Assembly (NCBI GenBank): GCA_001801865.1
Contig: MGYT01000172.1
Span: 2,022 to 37,658, forward strand
Direction of reading: 5' to 3'
Source: Gammaproteobacteria bacterium RIFCSPLOWO2_02_FULL_61_13
GTDB lineage: Bacteria; Pseudomonadota; Gammaproteobacteria; Eutrophobiales; Eutrophobiaceae
Length of the DNA stretch: 35,637 nt
This document shows positions 8,610 to 16,880 of the stretch, in pieces. Both the position numbers and the translations under genes were made by a program. Position 1 is the stretch's first letter, and every line of letters starts with the position of its first letter. Under the pieces are notes generated by a model. That model was not told where the DNA came from and did no database searches. It saw only the letters and a list, made by a program, of their open reading frames with translations.

Positions 8610-10210
8610 ATGAATTTGATCCGCTGCCGTTGCGCCAGGACACCAACTGGCGCGCCCTGAATTATTTCAACGGCTACCGGTTGGTGGTCGCCGCATTGTT
8701 TGTTGCCTTGTATTGGATCGGCCAGCTGCCGGAGCCCCTGGGCGTGTATGACAGCCGCCTGTTTGGGGTCGTCGTGCATGGTTACCTCGCCGCCGGCGTC
8801 GCGGCGTTTGTGCTGGTCGCCTACCGGCTGCCCCGTTACAAGCTCCAGGTGTCGGGGCAGGTGCTGATGGATGTGGTGGCGATTACATTGCTCATGTACG
8901 CCAGCGACGGCCTGTCCAGCGGCTTTGGCATGTTGCTGGTCATTGTCGTGGCTGGCGGCGCGCTGTTGATCCCGGGAAGGATCGGTATCCTGTTCGCCGC
9001 CATCGCCGCCATCGCGGTGCTTGGCCACGAAATTTATCTGCATTTGCAGCGGTTTTATCCGCAACCGAATTTTACCCATGCCGGATTTCTCGGCATGACG
9101 TTTTTCGTGACCGCCTACATCAGTAACACCCTCTCCCTTCGTATCCAGGTTTCGGAGGCGCTCGCCGCCCAACGTGGACTGGATCTGCAGAATCTTGCGC
9201 GGCTCAATGAATATATAGTGCAGCAGTTGCAGTCGGGTGTGCTGGTGCTCGACGGGAATCAGCGCATTACCCTGATCAATGAAGCCGCGCGGTCCCTGCT
9301 GGCCGCCCCTGCGCATAGCGTGGGACTGCCGGTGCCGGAACTGGCGCCGTTCCTCGCCCAGGTCATACGGGAATGGCGCGCGGCACCCAATCTCCCCGCG
9401 CTGTCGGCGATCGGGCCGGGCGGAACGGAGGTTCAGTTGTCCATTTTGCGGCTCCCGTCCGGAGCGAATGAGAATCTGCTGATTTTTCTCGAGGATGCCG
9501 CCGAGTTGCGTCAGCGCGCGCAGCAGATGAAACTCGCGTCATTGGGCAGGCTTACCGCCAGCATCGCGCACGAGGTGCGCAATCCCCTGGGCGCCATCAG
9601 CCACGCCAGCCAGTTGCTTTCGGAAAGCCTGTCCCCGGAAGGCAAGGAGCGCCGGCTGACCTCCATCATCGAGGAGAATTCACGCCGCGTGAACGGCATG
9701 ATCGAAAGCGTGCTCAGCATCAGCCGGCGCGGCCGCGCCCAGCCGCAGGCGATCCATCTGCATGAGCAAGTGCGACGTTTCGCCGAGGAGTTGCGGGCGC
9801 GCAATAGCCTCGACGCCGAGGCCGTTGTCCTGCAATCGGAGGCAGCGGAAACCGTCGTGCAACTGGACCCGGATCAGTTGTTTCAGATCCTGTGGAATCT
9901 GTGCGAGAACGGCCTCCGCTACAGCCGGCGCGCACCACTGCTTACGCTGAAATGCGGCACTGGCGCCGATTCGCGCCGGCCATTCGTGGAAGTAATCGAT
10001 ACCGGATCGGGTGTGGCCGCCGAATCGCGCGAACAATTATTCGAGCCCTTCTTCACCACCGAACCGAAGGGAACCGGGCTCGGGTTGTACATTGCCAGGG
10101 AGTTGTGCGAAGCGAACCAGGCCGTGTTGCAACTCGCCTGGACCGGCGCCACCGGAACGTGCTTCAGAATTACATTCATGCCGCCGGATCGGCGGCCAAC
10201 CGATTCATGA
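8606..10210 (+). CDS. pilS: Sensor histidine kinase PilS
   Basis: Membrane sensor kinase that controls pilin transcription through PilR. The 534 residues show about six membrane helices in the first 190 residues, a PAS domain (LNEYIVQQLQSGVLVLDGNQ onward), a HisKA domain with phosphorylated His322 in SIAHEVRNPLGAI, and a HATPase domain with N-box LWNLCENGLRYS, G1 DTGSGV and G2 GTGLGLYIAREL. It overlaps the previous gene by 4 bases and precedes pilR by 19. In Pseudomonas PilS senses pilin in the inner membrane; the pilin gene here has a matching sigma-54 promoter 8 kb downstream. Confidence 0.95.
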   Translation: MNEFDPLPLRQDTNWRALNYFNGYRLVVAALFVALYWIGQLPEPLGVYDSRLFGVVVHGYLAAGVAAFVLVAYRLPRYKLQVSGQVLMDVVAITLLMYASDGLSSGFGMLLVIVVAGGALLIPGRIGILFAAIAAIAVLGHEIYLHLQRFYPQPNFTHAGFLGMTFFVTAYISNTLSLRIQVSEALAAQRGLDLQNLARLNEYIVQQLQSGVLVLDGNQRITLINEAARSLLAAPAHSVGLPVPELAPFLAQVIREWRAAPNLPALSAIGPGGTEVQLSILRLPSGANENLLIFLEDAAELRQRAQQMKLASLGRLTASIAHEVRNPLGAISHASQLLSESLSPEGKERRLTSIIEENSRRVNGMIESVLSISRRGRAQPQAIHLHEQVRRFAEELRARNSLDAEAVVLQSEAAETVVQLDPDQLFQILWNLCENGLRYSRRAPLLTLKCGTGADSRRPFVEVIDTGSGVAAESREQLFEPFFTTEPKGTGLGLYIARELCEANQAVLQLAWTGATGTCFRITFMPPDRRPTDS

Positions 10211-10229
10211 CTTAAACCTGGTTCCGCGA

Positions 10230-11564
10230 ATGCGCAGCGCATTGATTATCGACGATGAGCCGGATATTCGGGAGTTGCTGGAGTTGACCCTTGGCGACAT
10301 GTCCGTGACCTGCGCCTGCGCGCCGGACCTGCGCACCGCCAAGGCGCTGCTCAAGAAGCAGAGTTTCGGCATCTGCCTCACCGACATGCGCCTGCCCGAC
10401 GGCGACGGCGTGGACTTCGTCGGCTATCTGCAGCGCCATCATCCCAACCTGCCGGTGGCGGTTATTACCGCCCATGGCAGCATGGACACGGCGATTCAGG
10501 CGCTGAAGAAAGGGGCGTTCGATTTCCTCAACAAACCGGTGGACCTGGCGCACTTGCGCACGCTGGTGGAAAACGCGCTGCAGGCGTCGGAAACGGAGGT
10601 GCAATCGATCCCGCGATTGATCGGCACAAGTACCGCGATGCGCGTGATCAGGGAGAAGGTGGCGAAGGTTTGCCGCAGCCAGGCGCCGGTGTATATCAGC
10701 GGCGAATCCGGCGTCGGCAAGGAAATGGTGGCACGAATGATCCATGATGAAGGCCCGCGCCGCAGCGGGCCATTCGTGCCGGTGAATTGCGGCGCGATCC
10801 CGCCTGATCTGATGGAAAGCGAGTTCTTCGGGCATCGCAAGGGCAGCTTTAGCGGGGCCACGGCGGACAAGATCGGTTTGTTCCAGGCCGCCGAGGCCGG
10901 CACGCTGTTCCTGGATGAAGTGGCGGAATTGCCGCAAGCCATGCAGGTCAAGCTGTTGCGGTCGATCCAGGAAAAGAAGGTGCGCCCGGTCGGCGATCAG
11001 AAGGAAACGCCGGTAAATGTGCGTATTCTTAGTGCCACGCACAAGAACCTTGCCGCACTGGTACGCACGGGCGCTTTTCGTGAGGATCTTTTCTATCGGA
11101 TCCACGTGATTGAACTGAACGTGCCGCCACTGCGGGAACGGCGTGAGGACATCCCTGCGCTGGTTGAACATATCCTGGGGCGGGTGTCCCAGGGTCCCGG
11201 CATGGAGCGCGTGACATTGAGCGCCGCGGCGATGAACGCATTGCTGGAATATCCGTTTCCCGGAAATGTCCGCGAACTGGAGAATATCCTCGAACGCGCG
11301 GCCACGCTGTGCGAGCAGGCCGTGATCAATCCGGCTGACCTGCAACTCCCCAGGACTGACGCCGGGACCGCGGCACCGATCAGTGGTGGGGTGATTTCCG
11401 CATCTGATGAAGCAAAACTGGATGAACACCTGGGTGACGTGGAGCGCAATCTGATCCTGGATGCCCTGGAACAGACGCGCTGGAATCGCACCGCTGCCGC
11501 GAGGATCCTGGGGCTGAGTCTGCGCTCGCTGCGTTACCGCCTGAAAAAACTCGGACTGGAGTAG
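10230..11564 (+). CDS. pilR: Sigma-54-dependent response regulator PilR
   Basis: NtrC-family activator of pilA. Receiver domain (1-115) with phosphoacceptor Asp52 in TDMRLPDGDG, AAA+ domain with Walker A GESGVGKE and Walker B GTLFLDEV, and a C-terminal Fis-type helix-turn-helix (RWNRTAAARILGLSLRSLRY). ATG 10230 gives the normal receiver start MRSALIIDDEPDIRELL and 444 residues. The sigma-54 contact loop reads GSFSGA at 205-210 instead of GAFTGA. An inverted repeat follows the gene, but there is no clear terminator before the glycosyltransferases. Confidence 0.95.
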   Translation: MRSALIIDDEPDIRELLELTLGDMSVTCACAPDLRTAKALLKKQSFGICLTDMRLPDGDGVDFVGYLQRHHPNLPVAVITAHGSMDTAIQALKKGAFDFLNKPVDLAHLRTLVENALQASETEVQSIPRLIGTSTAMRVIREKVAKVCRSQAPVYISGESGVGKEMVARMIHDEGPRRSGPFVPVNCGAIPPDLMESEFFGHRKGSFSGATADKIGLFQAAEAGTLFLDEVAELPQAMQVKLLRSIQEKKVRPVGDQKETPVNVRILSATHKNLAALVRTGAFREDLFYRIHVIELNVPPLRERREDIPALVEHILGRVSQGPGMERVTLSAAAMNALLEYPFPGNVRELENILERAATLCEQAVINPADLQLPRTDAGTAAPISGGVISASDEAKLDEHLGDVERNLILDALEQTRWNRTAAARILGLSLRSLRYRLKKLGLE

Positions 11565-11621
11565 TCGTCATTGCACGAGCCCGGCTTTGGACGTTTACGT
11601 CATCTGGCTGCGCCCGGGATT

Positions 11622-11646
11622 CACTGCGCCTGTGAGTCCCGCAGTG
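11622..11646. repeat. Inverted repeat between pilR and the first glycosyltransferase
   Basis: CACTGCG (11622-11628) and CGCAGTG (11640-11646) with an 11-base loop, inside the 98-base gap after pilR. There is no T-run, so termination would be weak at best. It might attenuate read-through from pilSR into the glycosylation genes. Confidence 0.3.
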
Positions 11647-11662
11647 CGCCGCCAGGCATGCA

Positions 11663-12754
11663 ATGATCGCAGAAATTGCCGTCGTCATTCCGACGTTCAA
11701 CGAGCGTGACAATATCGCGCCGTTGCACTCAGCCCTGTCCAGGTCCCTGTCCGACTGCAATTGGGAGGCGGTATTCGTTGACGACAATTCCCCGGACGGC
11801 ACGGCGGCCAGGGTGCAGGAACTGGGGCAGCATGATTCACATGTGCGCTGCCTGCTGCGCCTCGGCCGCCGCGGGTTATCCTCCGCCTGTATAGAAGGCG
11901 TGCTCGCCACGGCGGCGCCGTATGTTTGCATCATGGACGCAGACCTCCAGCACGATGAGTCCATCATCCCGCGCATGCAGGAACTGCTGCGGGATGGCCG
12001 GTTTGATGTGGTCGTTGCCACGCGCTACGCGACGGCCGGCGGCATGGGCACACTTGCCTCCGGCCGTGTGCGGCTGAGCCGGCTGGCAACCTGGGTGGCG
12101 CGTACGCTTACACGCGTCCCGGTATCCGATCCGATGAGCGGTTTCTTCATGTTCCGCCGCGAATGGTTCGCCCGGATTGCGCCGCGATTGTCCGGGCGCG
12201 GGTTCAAGATTCTGCTGGACATGCTGTTATCCAGCCCGGCACCGCCGCGCTATGCCGAAGTGGCATACAAGATGCGCTCGCGCATGCACGGCGAGAGCAA
12301 GCTATCGATATCGGTGGTCTGGGATTTTGTGATGTTGCTGGCGCACAAGCTGTCCGGCGGCGCGATCCCGGCGCGCTTTATATCCTTCGCGGCGGTGGGA
12401 ATGAGCGGGGTGGCGGTACACATGCTGGTCCTGGGGGCACTGCATCGCTGGGCGGGGTTCGCGTTTCTGATCGCCCAGACCGCCGCCACGGGCGCGGCCA
12501 TGACCAGCAACTTCGTTCTCAATAACCGGCTTACCTACCCGGACCGGAGGTTGCACGGCGTGGCAGCGGTACGCGGGCTGCTGAGTTTTTATCTGGCGTG
12601 TGCATTTGGCGCGTTGGTTAATGTTGCCCTGGCCGGGTGGCTGGCATCGAAAGGCTTCCCGTGGTGGGGCGCCGGACTGCTCGGCGTGGTGGCCGGCGCG
12701 GTGTGGAATTATGGCAGCCCCGGGATACTTACCTGGCGCGACACGAGCCGGTAA
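11663..12754 (+). CDS. Polyprenyl-phosphate glycosyltransferase fused to a GtrA flippase domain
   Basis: 363 residues. The N-terminal half is a GT2 domain of the dolichol-phosphate mannosyltransferase (DPM1) type: VVIPTFNERDNI, VDDNSPDGT and the metal-binding MDADLQHDE. The C-terminal half (about 238-360) is a GtrA-like domain with four membrane helices (FISFAAVGMSGVAVHMLVLG, SNFVLNNRLTY). Such fusions charge undecaprenyl phosphate with a single sugar on the cytosolic side and are thought to help flip it. It is the natural donor source for the membrane GT-C enzymes that follow 5 bases later. Which sugar is used cannot be read from the sequence. Confidence 0.9.
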   Translation: MIAEIAVVIPTFNERDNIAPLHSALSRSLSDCNWEAVFVDDNSPDGTAARVQELGQHDSHVRCLLRLGRRGLSSACIEGVLATAAPYVCIMDADLQHDESIIPRMQELLRDGRFDVVVATRYATAGGMGTLASGRVRLSRLATWVARTLTRVPVSDPMSGFFMFRREWFARIAPRLSGRGFKILLDMLLSSPAPPRYAEVAYKMRSRMHGESKLSISVVWDFVMLLAHKLSGGAIPARFISFAAVGMSGVAVHMLVLGALHRWAGFAFLIAQTAATGAAMTSNFVLNNRLTYPDRRLHGVAAVRGLLSFYLACAFGALVNVALAGWLASKGFPWWGAGLLGVVAGAVWNYGSPGILTWRDTSR

Positions 12755-12759
12755 TCAGG

Positions 12760-14739
12760 GTGGGTTTCATTCACTGCGAGCATCCGCGCGTTCCGCCATG
12801 GCTTGAGCCGTGCGCGGTATTCCTTTTTATCCTCGCCAATTACCTGCTCAGCGCCCCGCGCGGAGTCGTGCTGGACGACGACGGCTACTTCATCCTCGCC
12901 GCCTGGTACGGCGGCGTTGCCCATCCTCCCGGCTATCCGCTGTACACGTTGGTTGCGAATCTGTTCACCCATATTCCCGCCGGAAGCGTGGCGTTCCGCG
13001 TGCACATGTGCAGTGCAGTGTTCGGAGCGCTGGCCTGCGCGGTTATCTGGGATCTGGTGCGGCGGGTTAAGGGGTCACGCATGGCCGCGTGGACTGGCGC
13101 CCTCGGCTATGGTTTTTCCGGCACGTTTTGGTTGCAGTCGACCATGGCGGAAGTGTATTCGCTCAATGCGTTTTTCTTCTTTGTGCTGTTGTGGCTGTGC
13201 GCAATACCCGGAAAGCGTGCATCCCGTGGAGTCTGGATCGCTGCCTTGTCCGGCCTGTCCCTGACCAACCATTGGCCGCTGATGCTGCTTTCCGCCCCGG
13301 CACTCGCGCTTGCAGCGTGGCCACATCGTCACGCATTGACGAGGCGGCCGTTGCCGGCGCTGACCTGGTTCTGCATCGGACTGCTTCCCTATGCCTGGAT
13401 GGTGTACCGATCGCGTGTTTCGGAGATTGCATTCTTCGGCCCCATCGAGAGCCTTTCCGACTTCTGGTTCTATGTGAGCCGCGAGGCGTACACCAGCATC
13501 GATCAAAGCGCCGCCGCCGGGTGGATGGACAAGCTCCGCTACGCCACATTCTCATTGACGGATGCCGCGCGTCAGTTTGGCTGGGTGGCGGCGCCGTTCG
13601 CGCTGGTGGGCCTGGCCGCGCAGTGGAAAGTATGGCCGCGATCCCTGTGCTGGGCACTGGTGGCGGGGTTTGCCGGGAGCACGCTGGTGCTGGCGATGCT
13701 GCTGGGTTTCGATTGGGATCTGATGCATCGAAACGTATTTGCACCGTATCCGCTCGTGGCGCACGGCATATTTGCGGTCTGGGTGGCGCTGGGCGTGACG
13801 GTGATGGCGGACTGGCTCGCGCGCAGTTTCCCGGCCCCGGCACGAACCCGGATCGTGCTGCCGGCGCTGGCGCTGATGGCAATCGGCAGTGTCTGGCTCA
13901 GTAACGCGCCGGCAAATTATCGGCCCGCTGCAGGGTGGGCCAGTGAGTTTGCCACCACATTGCTGGAATCACTGAAACCCAACGCAGTCCTGATTGTGTC
14001 GGGAGACTACGCGGTCGGACCGGTTGCGTACCTGAACCGGATCGAGCGCCTGCGGCCGGACGTGGAAGTATTCAACGTCGCCGGCCAGCTATTTACCAAT
14101 CGCGTGGTATCGCCCCGCAGCACCGATCCGCTGGCAGCCCGGGCCGCCTTTGAAAATTTTATTGCGCAAGAGCAGCGGCCGATTTATTACCATCTCAATC
14201 TGCCGCACCAGCGGCCCGTCACATTGCATGGGCTCTTCTATGAAGTGGCGCGCGACCTCCCCGCCGGCGACAACAAGGTAATTCTGACGCCGCGCATTGA
14301 GCAGTTCTTCTCGCGCATGTTTGCGCAGGACGAGCCGAAGGACCTCAGCGAGCTGATGCACCACCGTCAATTGGGTGCGGTATATTGCCGTACCCTGGCG
14401 GCCCTGACTGAGGCCCTGGAAAACACGAAGATTTCCACCAGCCTGGAAAGGAATTGCGCGGGATATTACGGGCTGCTGGAGCGCGCCACTTTCCTGCTCG
14501 CGCGGGAACACCCTGATCCGACACAGGCTCTGGCGTTGCTGCGCCTTGCCGGTGCGCGACAGGGCGAGGCAGTGAGCATGCAGAGTATTGCCATGCTGGA
14601 TAATTTGTTCGGGCTTGCCTACGATCAGCTCGGCGCATCAGACAAAGCGAGCGAACATGTTCGCCGTTCGCTGGCGCGCTGGCCCGATTCATCCAATCCC
14701 GCTCATGCCATGATGCGCGCGGGCCAGTCCGGACAATGA
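12760..14739 (+). CDS. DUF2723 / GT117-type membrane glycosyltransferase (copy 1)
   Basis: Polytopic membrane protein, about 659 residues from GTG 12760. The frame is also open to an ATG at 12637 inside the upstream gene, so the start is uncertain. The N-terminal half has the DUF2723 (TMEM260-like) signature: an acidic loop VLDDDGYFILAAW after the first helix, then HPPGYPLY at 55-62 and WLQSTMAEVYSLNAFF. About ten membrane helices follow, then a soluble C-terminal half with TPR-like character near the end. Human TMEM260 transfers mannose from dolichyl-phosphate mannose to proteins; by analogy this enzyme would use a polyprenyl-phosphate sugar in the periplasm. Its stop overlaps the next gene's start (ATGA). 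Confidence 0.82.
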   Translation: MGFIHCEHPRVPPWLEPCAVFLFILANYLLSAPRGVVLDDDGYFILAAWYGGVAHPPGYPLYTLVANLFTHIPAGSVAFRVHMCSAVFGALACAVIWDLVRRVKGSRMAAWTGALGYGFSGTFWLQSTMAEVYSLNAFFFFVLLWLCAIPGKRASRGVWIAALSGLSLTNHWPLMLLSAPALALAAWPHRHALTRRPLPALTWFCIGLLPYAWMVYRSRVSEIAFFGPIESLSDFWFYVSREAYTSIDQSAAAGWMDKLRYATFSLTDAARQFGWVAAPFALVGLAAQWKVWPRSLCWALVAGFAGSTLVLAMLLGFDWDLMHRNVFAPYPLVAHGIFAVWVALGVTVMADWLARSFPAPARTRIVLPALALMAIGSVWLSNAPANYRPAAGWASEFATTLLESLKPNAVLIVSGDYAVGPVAYLNRIERLRPDVEVFNVAGQLFTNRVVSPRSTDPLAARAAFENFIAQEQRPIYYHLNLPHQRPVTLHGLFYEVARDLPAGDNKVILTPRIEQFFSRMFAQDEPKDLSELMHHRQLGAVYCRTLAALTEALENTKISTSLERNCAGYYGLLERATFLLAREHPDPTQALALLRLAGARQGEAVSMQSIAMLDNLFGLAYDQLGASDKASEHVRRSLARWPDSSNPAHAMMRAGQSGQ

Positions 14740-16880
14740 CGCGACTCCCGCCGAACCCGGCATCCACGAGAACCCGCCGCGTGAGTGAGAATCTGAAGCA
14801 GACGGAGCAGATGGCCTTGAATACGGCTGGACCAGCGGAATTGCCAGGCAACAATCCGAACCATCGGCGCCACGCCGTGACGTCGCTGATAATGCTCGCG
14901 GGCGGCGCGCTGTATTTCGAATTGGCGCTGATTCGATTCACCGCCGCCGAAGTCCTGTATCTGGGCTATTTCAGCAATTTCATGCTGATCACGGCATTTG
15001 TCGGACTCGGCGTGGGGTTTCTCGCCGCCGGCCGGCAAATGGACCTGGGCCGCGTGTTGCCATTCACGCTGCTGTTCCTGTTCGCGCTCGTACTCGTATC
15101 CAAATTCGATGTGGACCTGCTGCGCAATCATTTCGGCCTGTTCTTTTTTGGCAATGTCACCGGGCAGGCCGGGGCGCCGGCGGCATTGTTGCTGGTGGTG
15201 CTGTTCTTGGCGACGGCTGCCTTTTTCGCTGCTGTCGGCGCACGCCTCGGACAGGCCTTTGCGGGCTTCACGCCTCTCAGGGCGTACACCTGGGATGTAT
15301 TGGGCAGCCTGTTGGGGATTGGGTTGTTCTCGGTGCAGAGCATGGTCGGAAGCGGGCCAATCACCTGGGTCTTCACTGGAACGCTGCTGCTGGGCGCCGG
15401 TTGGATCGCCGATGCCCGCCCCGGAACGCGCGGCACCGCCGCGGGACTGGTAGTCGCCAGCATGTGTGTGGTGTTGCTGCTGCTCAGCGCGCGCACCGGC
15501 ATGCCGACGCAGTGGTCGTCCTACCAGAAGCTGACACTGGCTGAGAATGATTCCGGTCTCAGGGTGGTATTCGCCAACGGCATCGCGCATCAGTTCATGC
15601 ATCCGGCGGCCAAGGCCGGCGTCACCTATTATGGTGAGCCCTATCGCCAGGCGGCCGCTGCGGGTCTGGCACTGGATAATGTGCTCGTCATTGGCGCCGG
15701 TTCCGGGACCGATGTCGCCGTGGCACTGAACTTTGGCGCCCACCAGGTGGATGCAGTGGAGATTGATCGCGGTATCGTCAATTGGGGCCGGATGTATCAC
15801 CCGGACCAACCGTATGCAGATCCGCGCGTACAGGTACACGTCACCGACGGTCGCAAGTTCCTGCAGAACACCACGCAGAAATACGACCTGATCGTTTTCG
15901 CGCTGCCGGATTCGTTGATGCGGTTGTCCACGCTGTCCAACATCCGGCTGGAGTCCTACCTCTTCACTACCGAGGCGTTTGCCGCGGCGCGCTCGCGGTT
16001 GAAGGACGGCGGGTTGTTCGTGCTCTACAACCAGTACCGCTGGCCGTGGCTGATAAACAAGATCGCGGCGACGGCTGAACAGACGTTTGGCGCGGCCCCG
16101 GCAATCATTGCCTTCGGCGACACCACGGTGATTGCAGCAGGTGGTGCCATCCGCGGCGCGGCGATAGATCGGTCGGATTTCGAGCGACTGCCCACCGACA
16201 ACTGGCCGTTCGTTTACATGCAGAAACCCGCCATTCACTGGCTGTATATCGGAATGATCGCGCTGTTTCTCGGTACGTCCATGCTTGCGGTCCGGGTCCT
16301 GGCCCCGGCGGGCACGCTCGGGCGCCCGGCTTTCCCGTTTTTCTTCATGGGCATGGCCTTTCTGTTGCTGGAGACCAAGAGCCTGGCGTTTTTTTCGCTG
16401 CTGTTCGGCACCACCTGGCTGGTCAACGCCATGTCGTTCGCCGGTATTCTGTGTTCCGTGCTGGCAGCCAATCTGATCATCCAGCACTCCCGCTGGCGTA
16501 ATCGAAATTTGATGTTTGCCGGGCTGTTCGCGGGACTGGCACTCGCTTACCTGTTGCCTGCGCAGGTATTCCTCGGGCTGCAGTCGGAGCAGTTGCGCTA
16601 CGGCGCCGGCGCAGCATTGATGTTCGCGCCGATCTTTTTTGCCAACCTGGTATTCAGCCGTTCCTTCATGGAAACCGAGGCCAGTGCGAGTGCGTTTGGA
16701 TGGAACCTGCTCGGTGCCGTAGCCGGGGGCGGGCTGGAGTACCTCTCGTTGCTGACCGGATATCGGGACCTGTTATGGATCGTCGGCCTGTGCTACCTGT
16801 TGGTTTTCCTGATGGTTCGGACCAGTCCGCAGCCCGCGGTCGGTCAGGTTCCCGCCGGTGCGCCCAGGGTCACTGACTGA
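14736..16880 (+). CDS. Membrane-embedded spermidine-synthase-like protein
   Basis: 714 residues: six or more N-terminal membrane helices (ALYFELALIRFTAAEVLYLG onward), a central Rossmann domain resembling spermidine synthase / SAM methyltransferase (VLVIGAGSGTDVAVAL, then VDAVEIDRGIVNWG, VTDGRKFL, YDLIVFALPDS), and a further block of C-terminal helices. The usual GGGDGG of SpeE is GAGSGTD, and the residue before the conserved DGR is Thr rather than Asp, so true aminopropyl transfer is doubtful. It overlaps both flanking DUF2723 genes (4 and 23 bases) and must be made with them. The function is unknown; modification of a lipid-linked sugar or of the pilus is a guess. Confidence 0.8.
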   Translation: MTRLPPNPASTRTRRVSENLKQTEQMALNTAGPAELPGNNPNHRRHAVTSLIMLAGGALYFELALIRFTAAEVLYLGYFSNFMLITAFVGLGVGFLAAGRQMDLGRVLPFTLLFLFALVLVSKFDVDLLRNHFGLFFFGNVTGQAGAPAALLLVVLFLATAAFFAAVGARLGQAFAGFTPLRAYTWDVLGSLLGIGLFSVQSMVGSGPITWVFTGTLLLGAGWIADARPGTRGTAAGLVVASMCVVLLLLSARTGMPTQWSSYQKLTLAENDSGLRVVFANGIAHQFMHPAAKAGVTYYGEPYRQAAAAGLALDNVLVIGAGSGTDVAVALNFGAHQVDAVEIDRGIVNWGRMYHPDQPYADPRVQVHVTDGRKFLQNTTQKYDLIVFALPDSLMRLSTLSNIRLESYLFTTEAFAAARSRLKDGGLFVLYNQYRWPWLINKIAATAEQTFGAAPAIIAFGDTTVIAAGGAIRGAAIDRSDFERLPTDNWPFVYMQKPAIHWLYIGMIALFLGTSMLAVRVLAPAGTLGRPAFPFFFMGMAFLLLETKSLAFFSLLFGTTWLVNAMSFAGILCSVLAANLIIQHSRWRNRNLMFAGLFAGLALAYLLPAQVFLGLQSEQLRYGAGAALMFAPIFFANLVFSRSFMETEASASAFGWNLLGAVAGGGLEYLSLLTGYRDLLWIVGLCYLLVFLMVRTSPQPAVGQVPAGAPRVTD

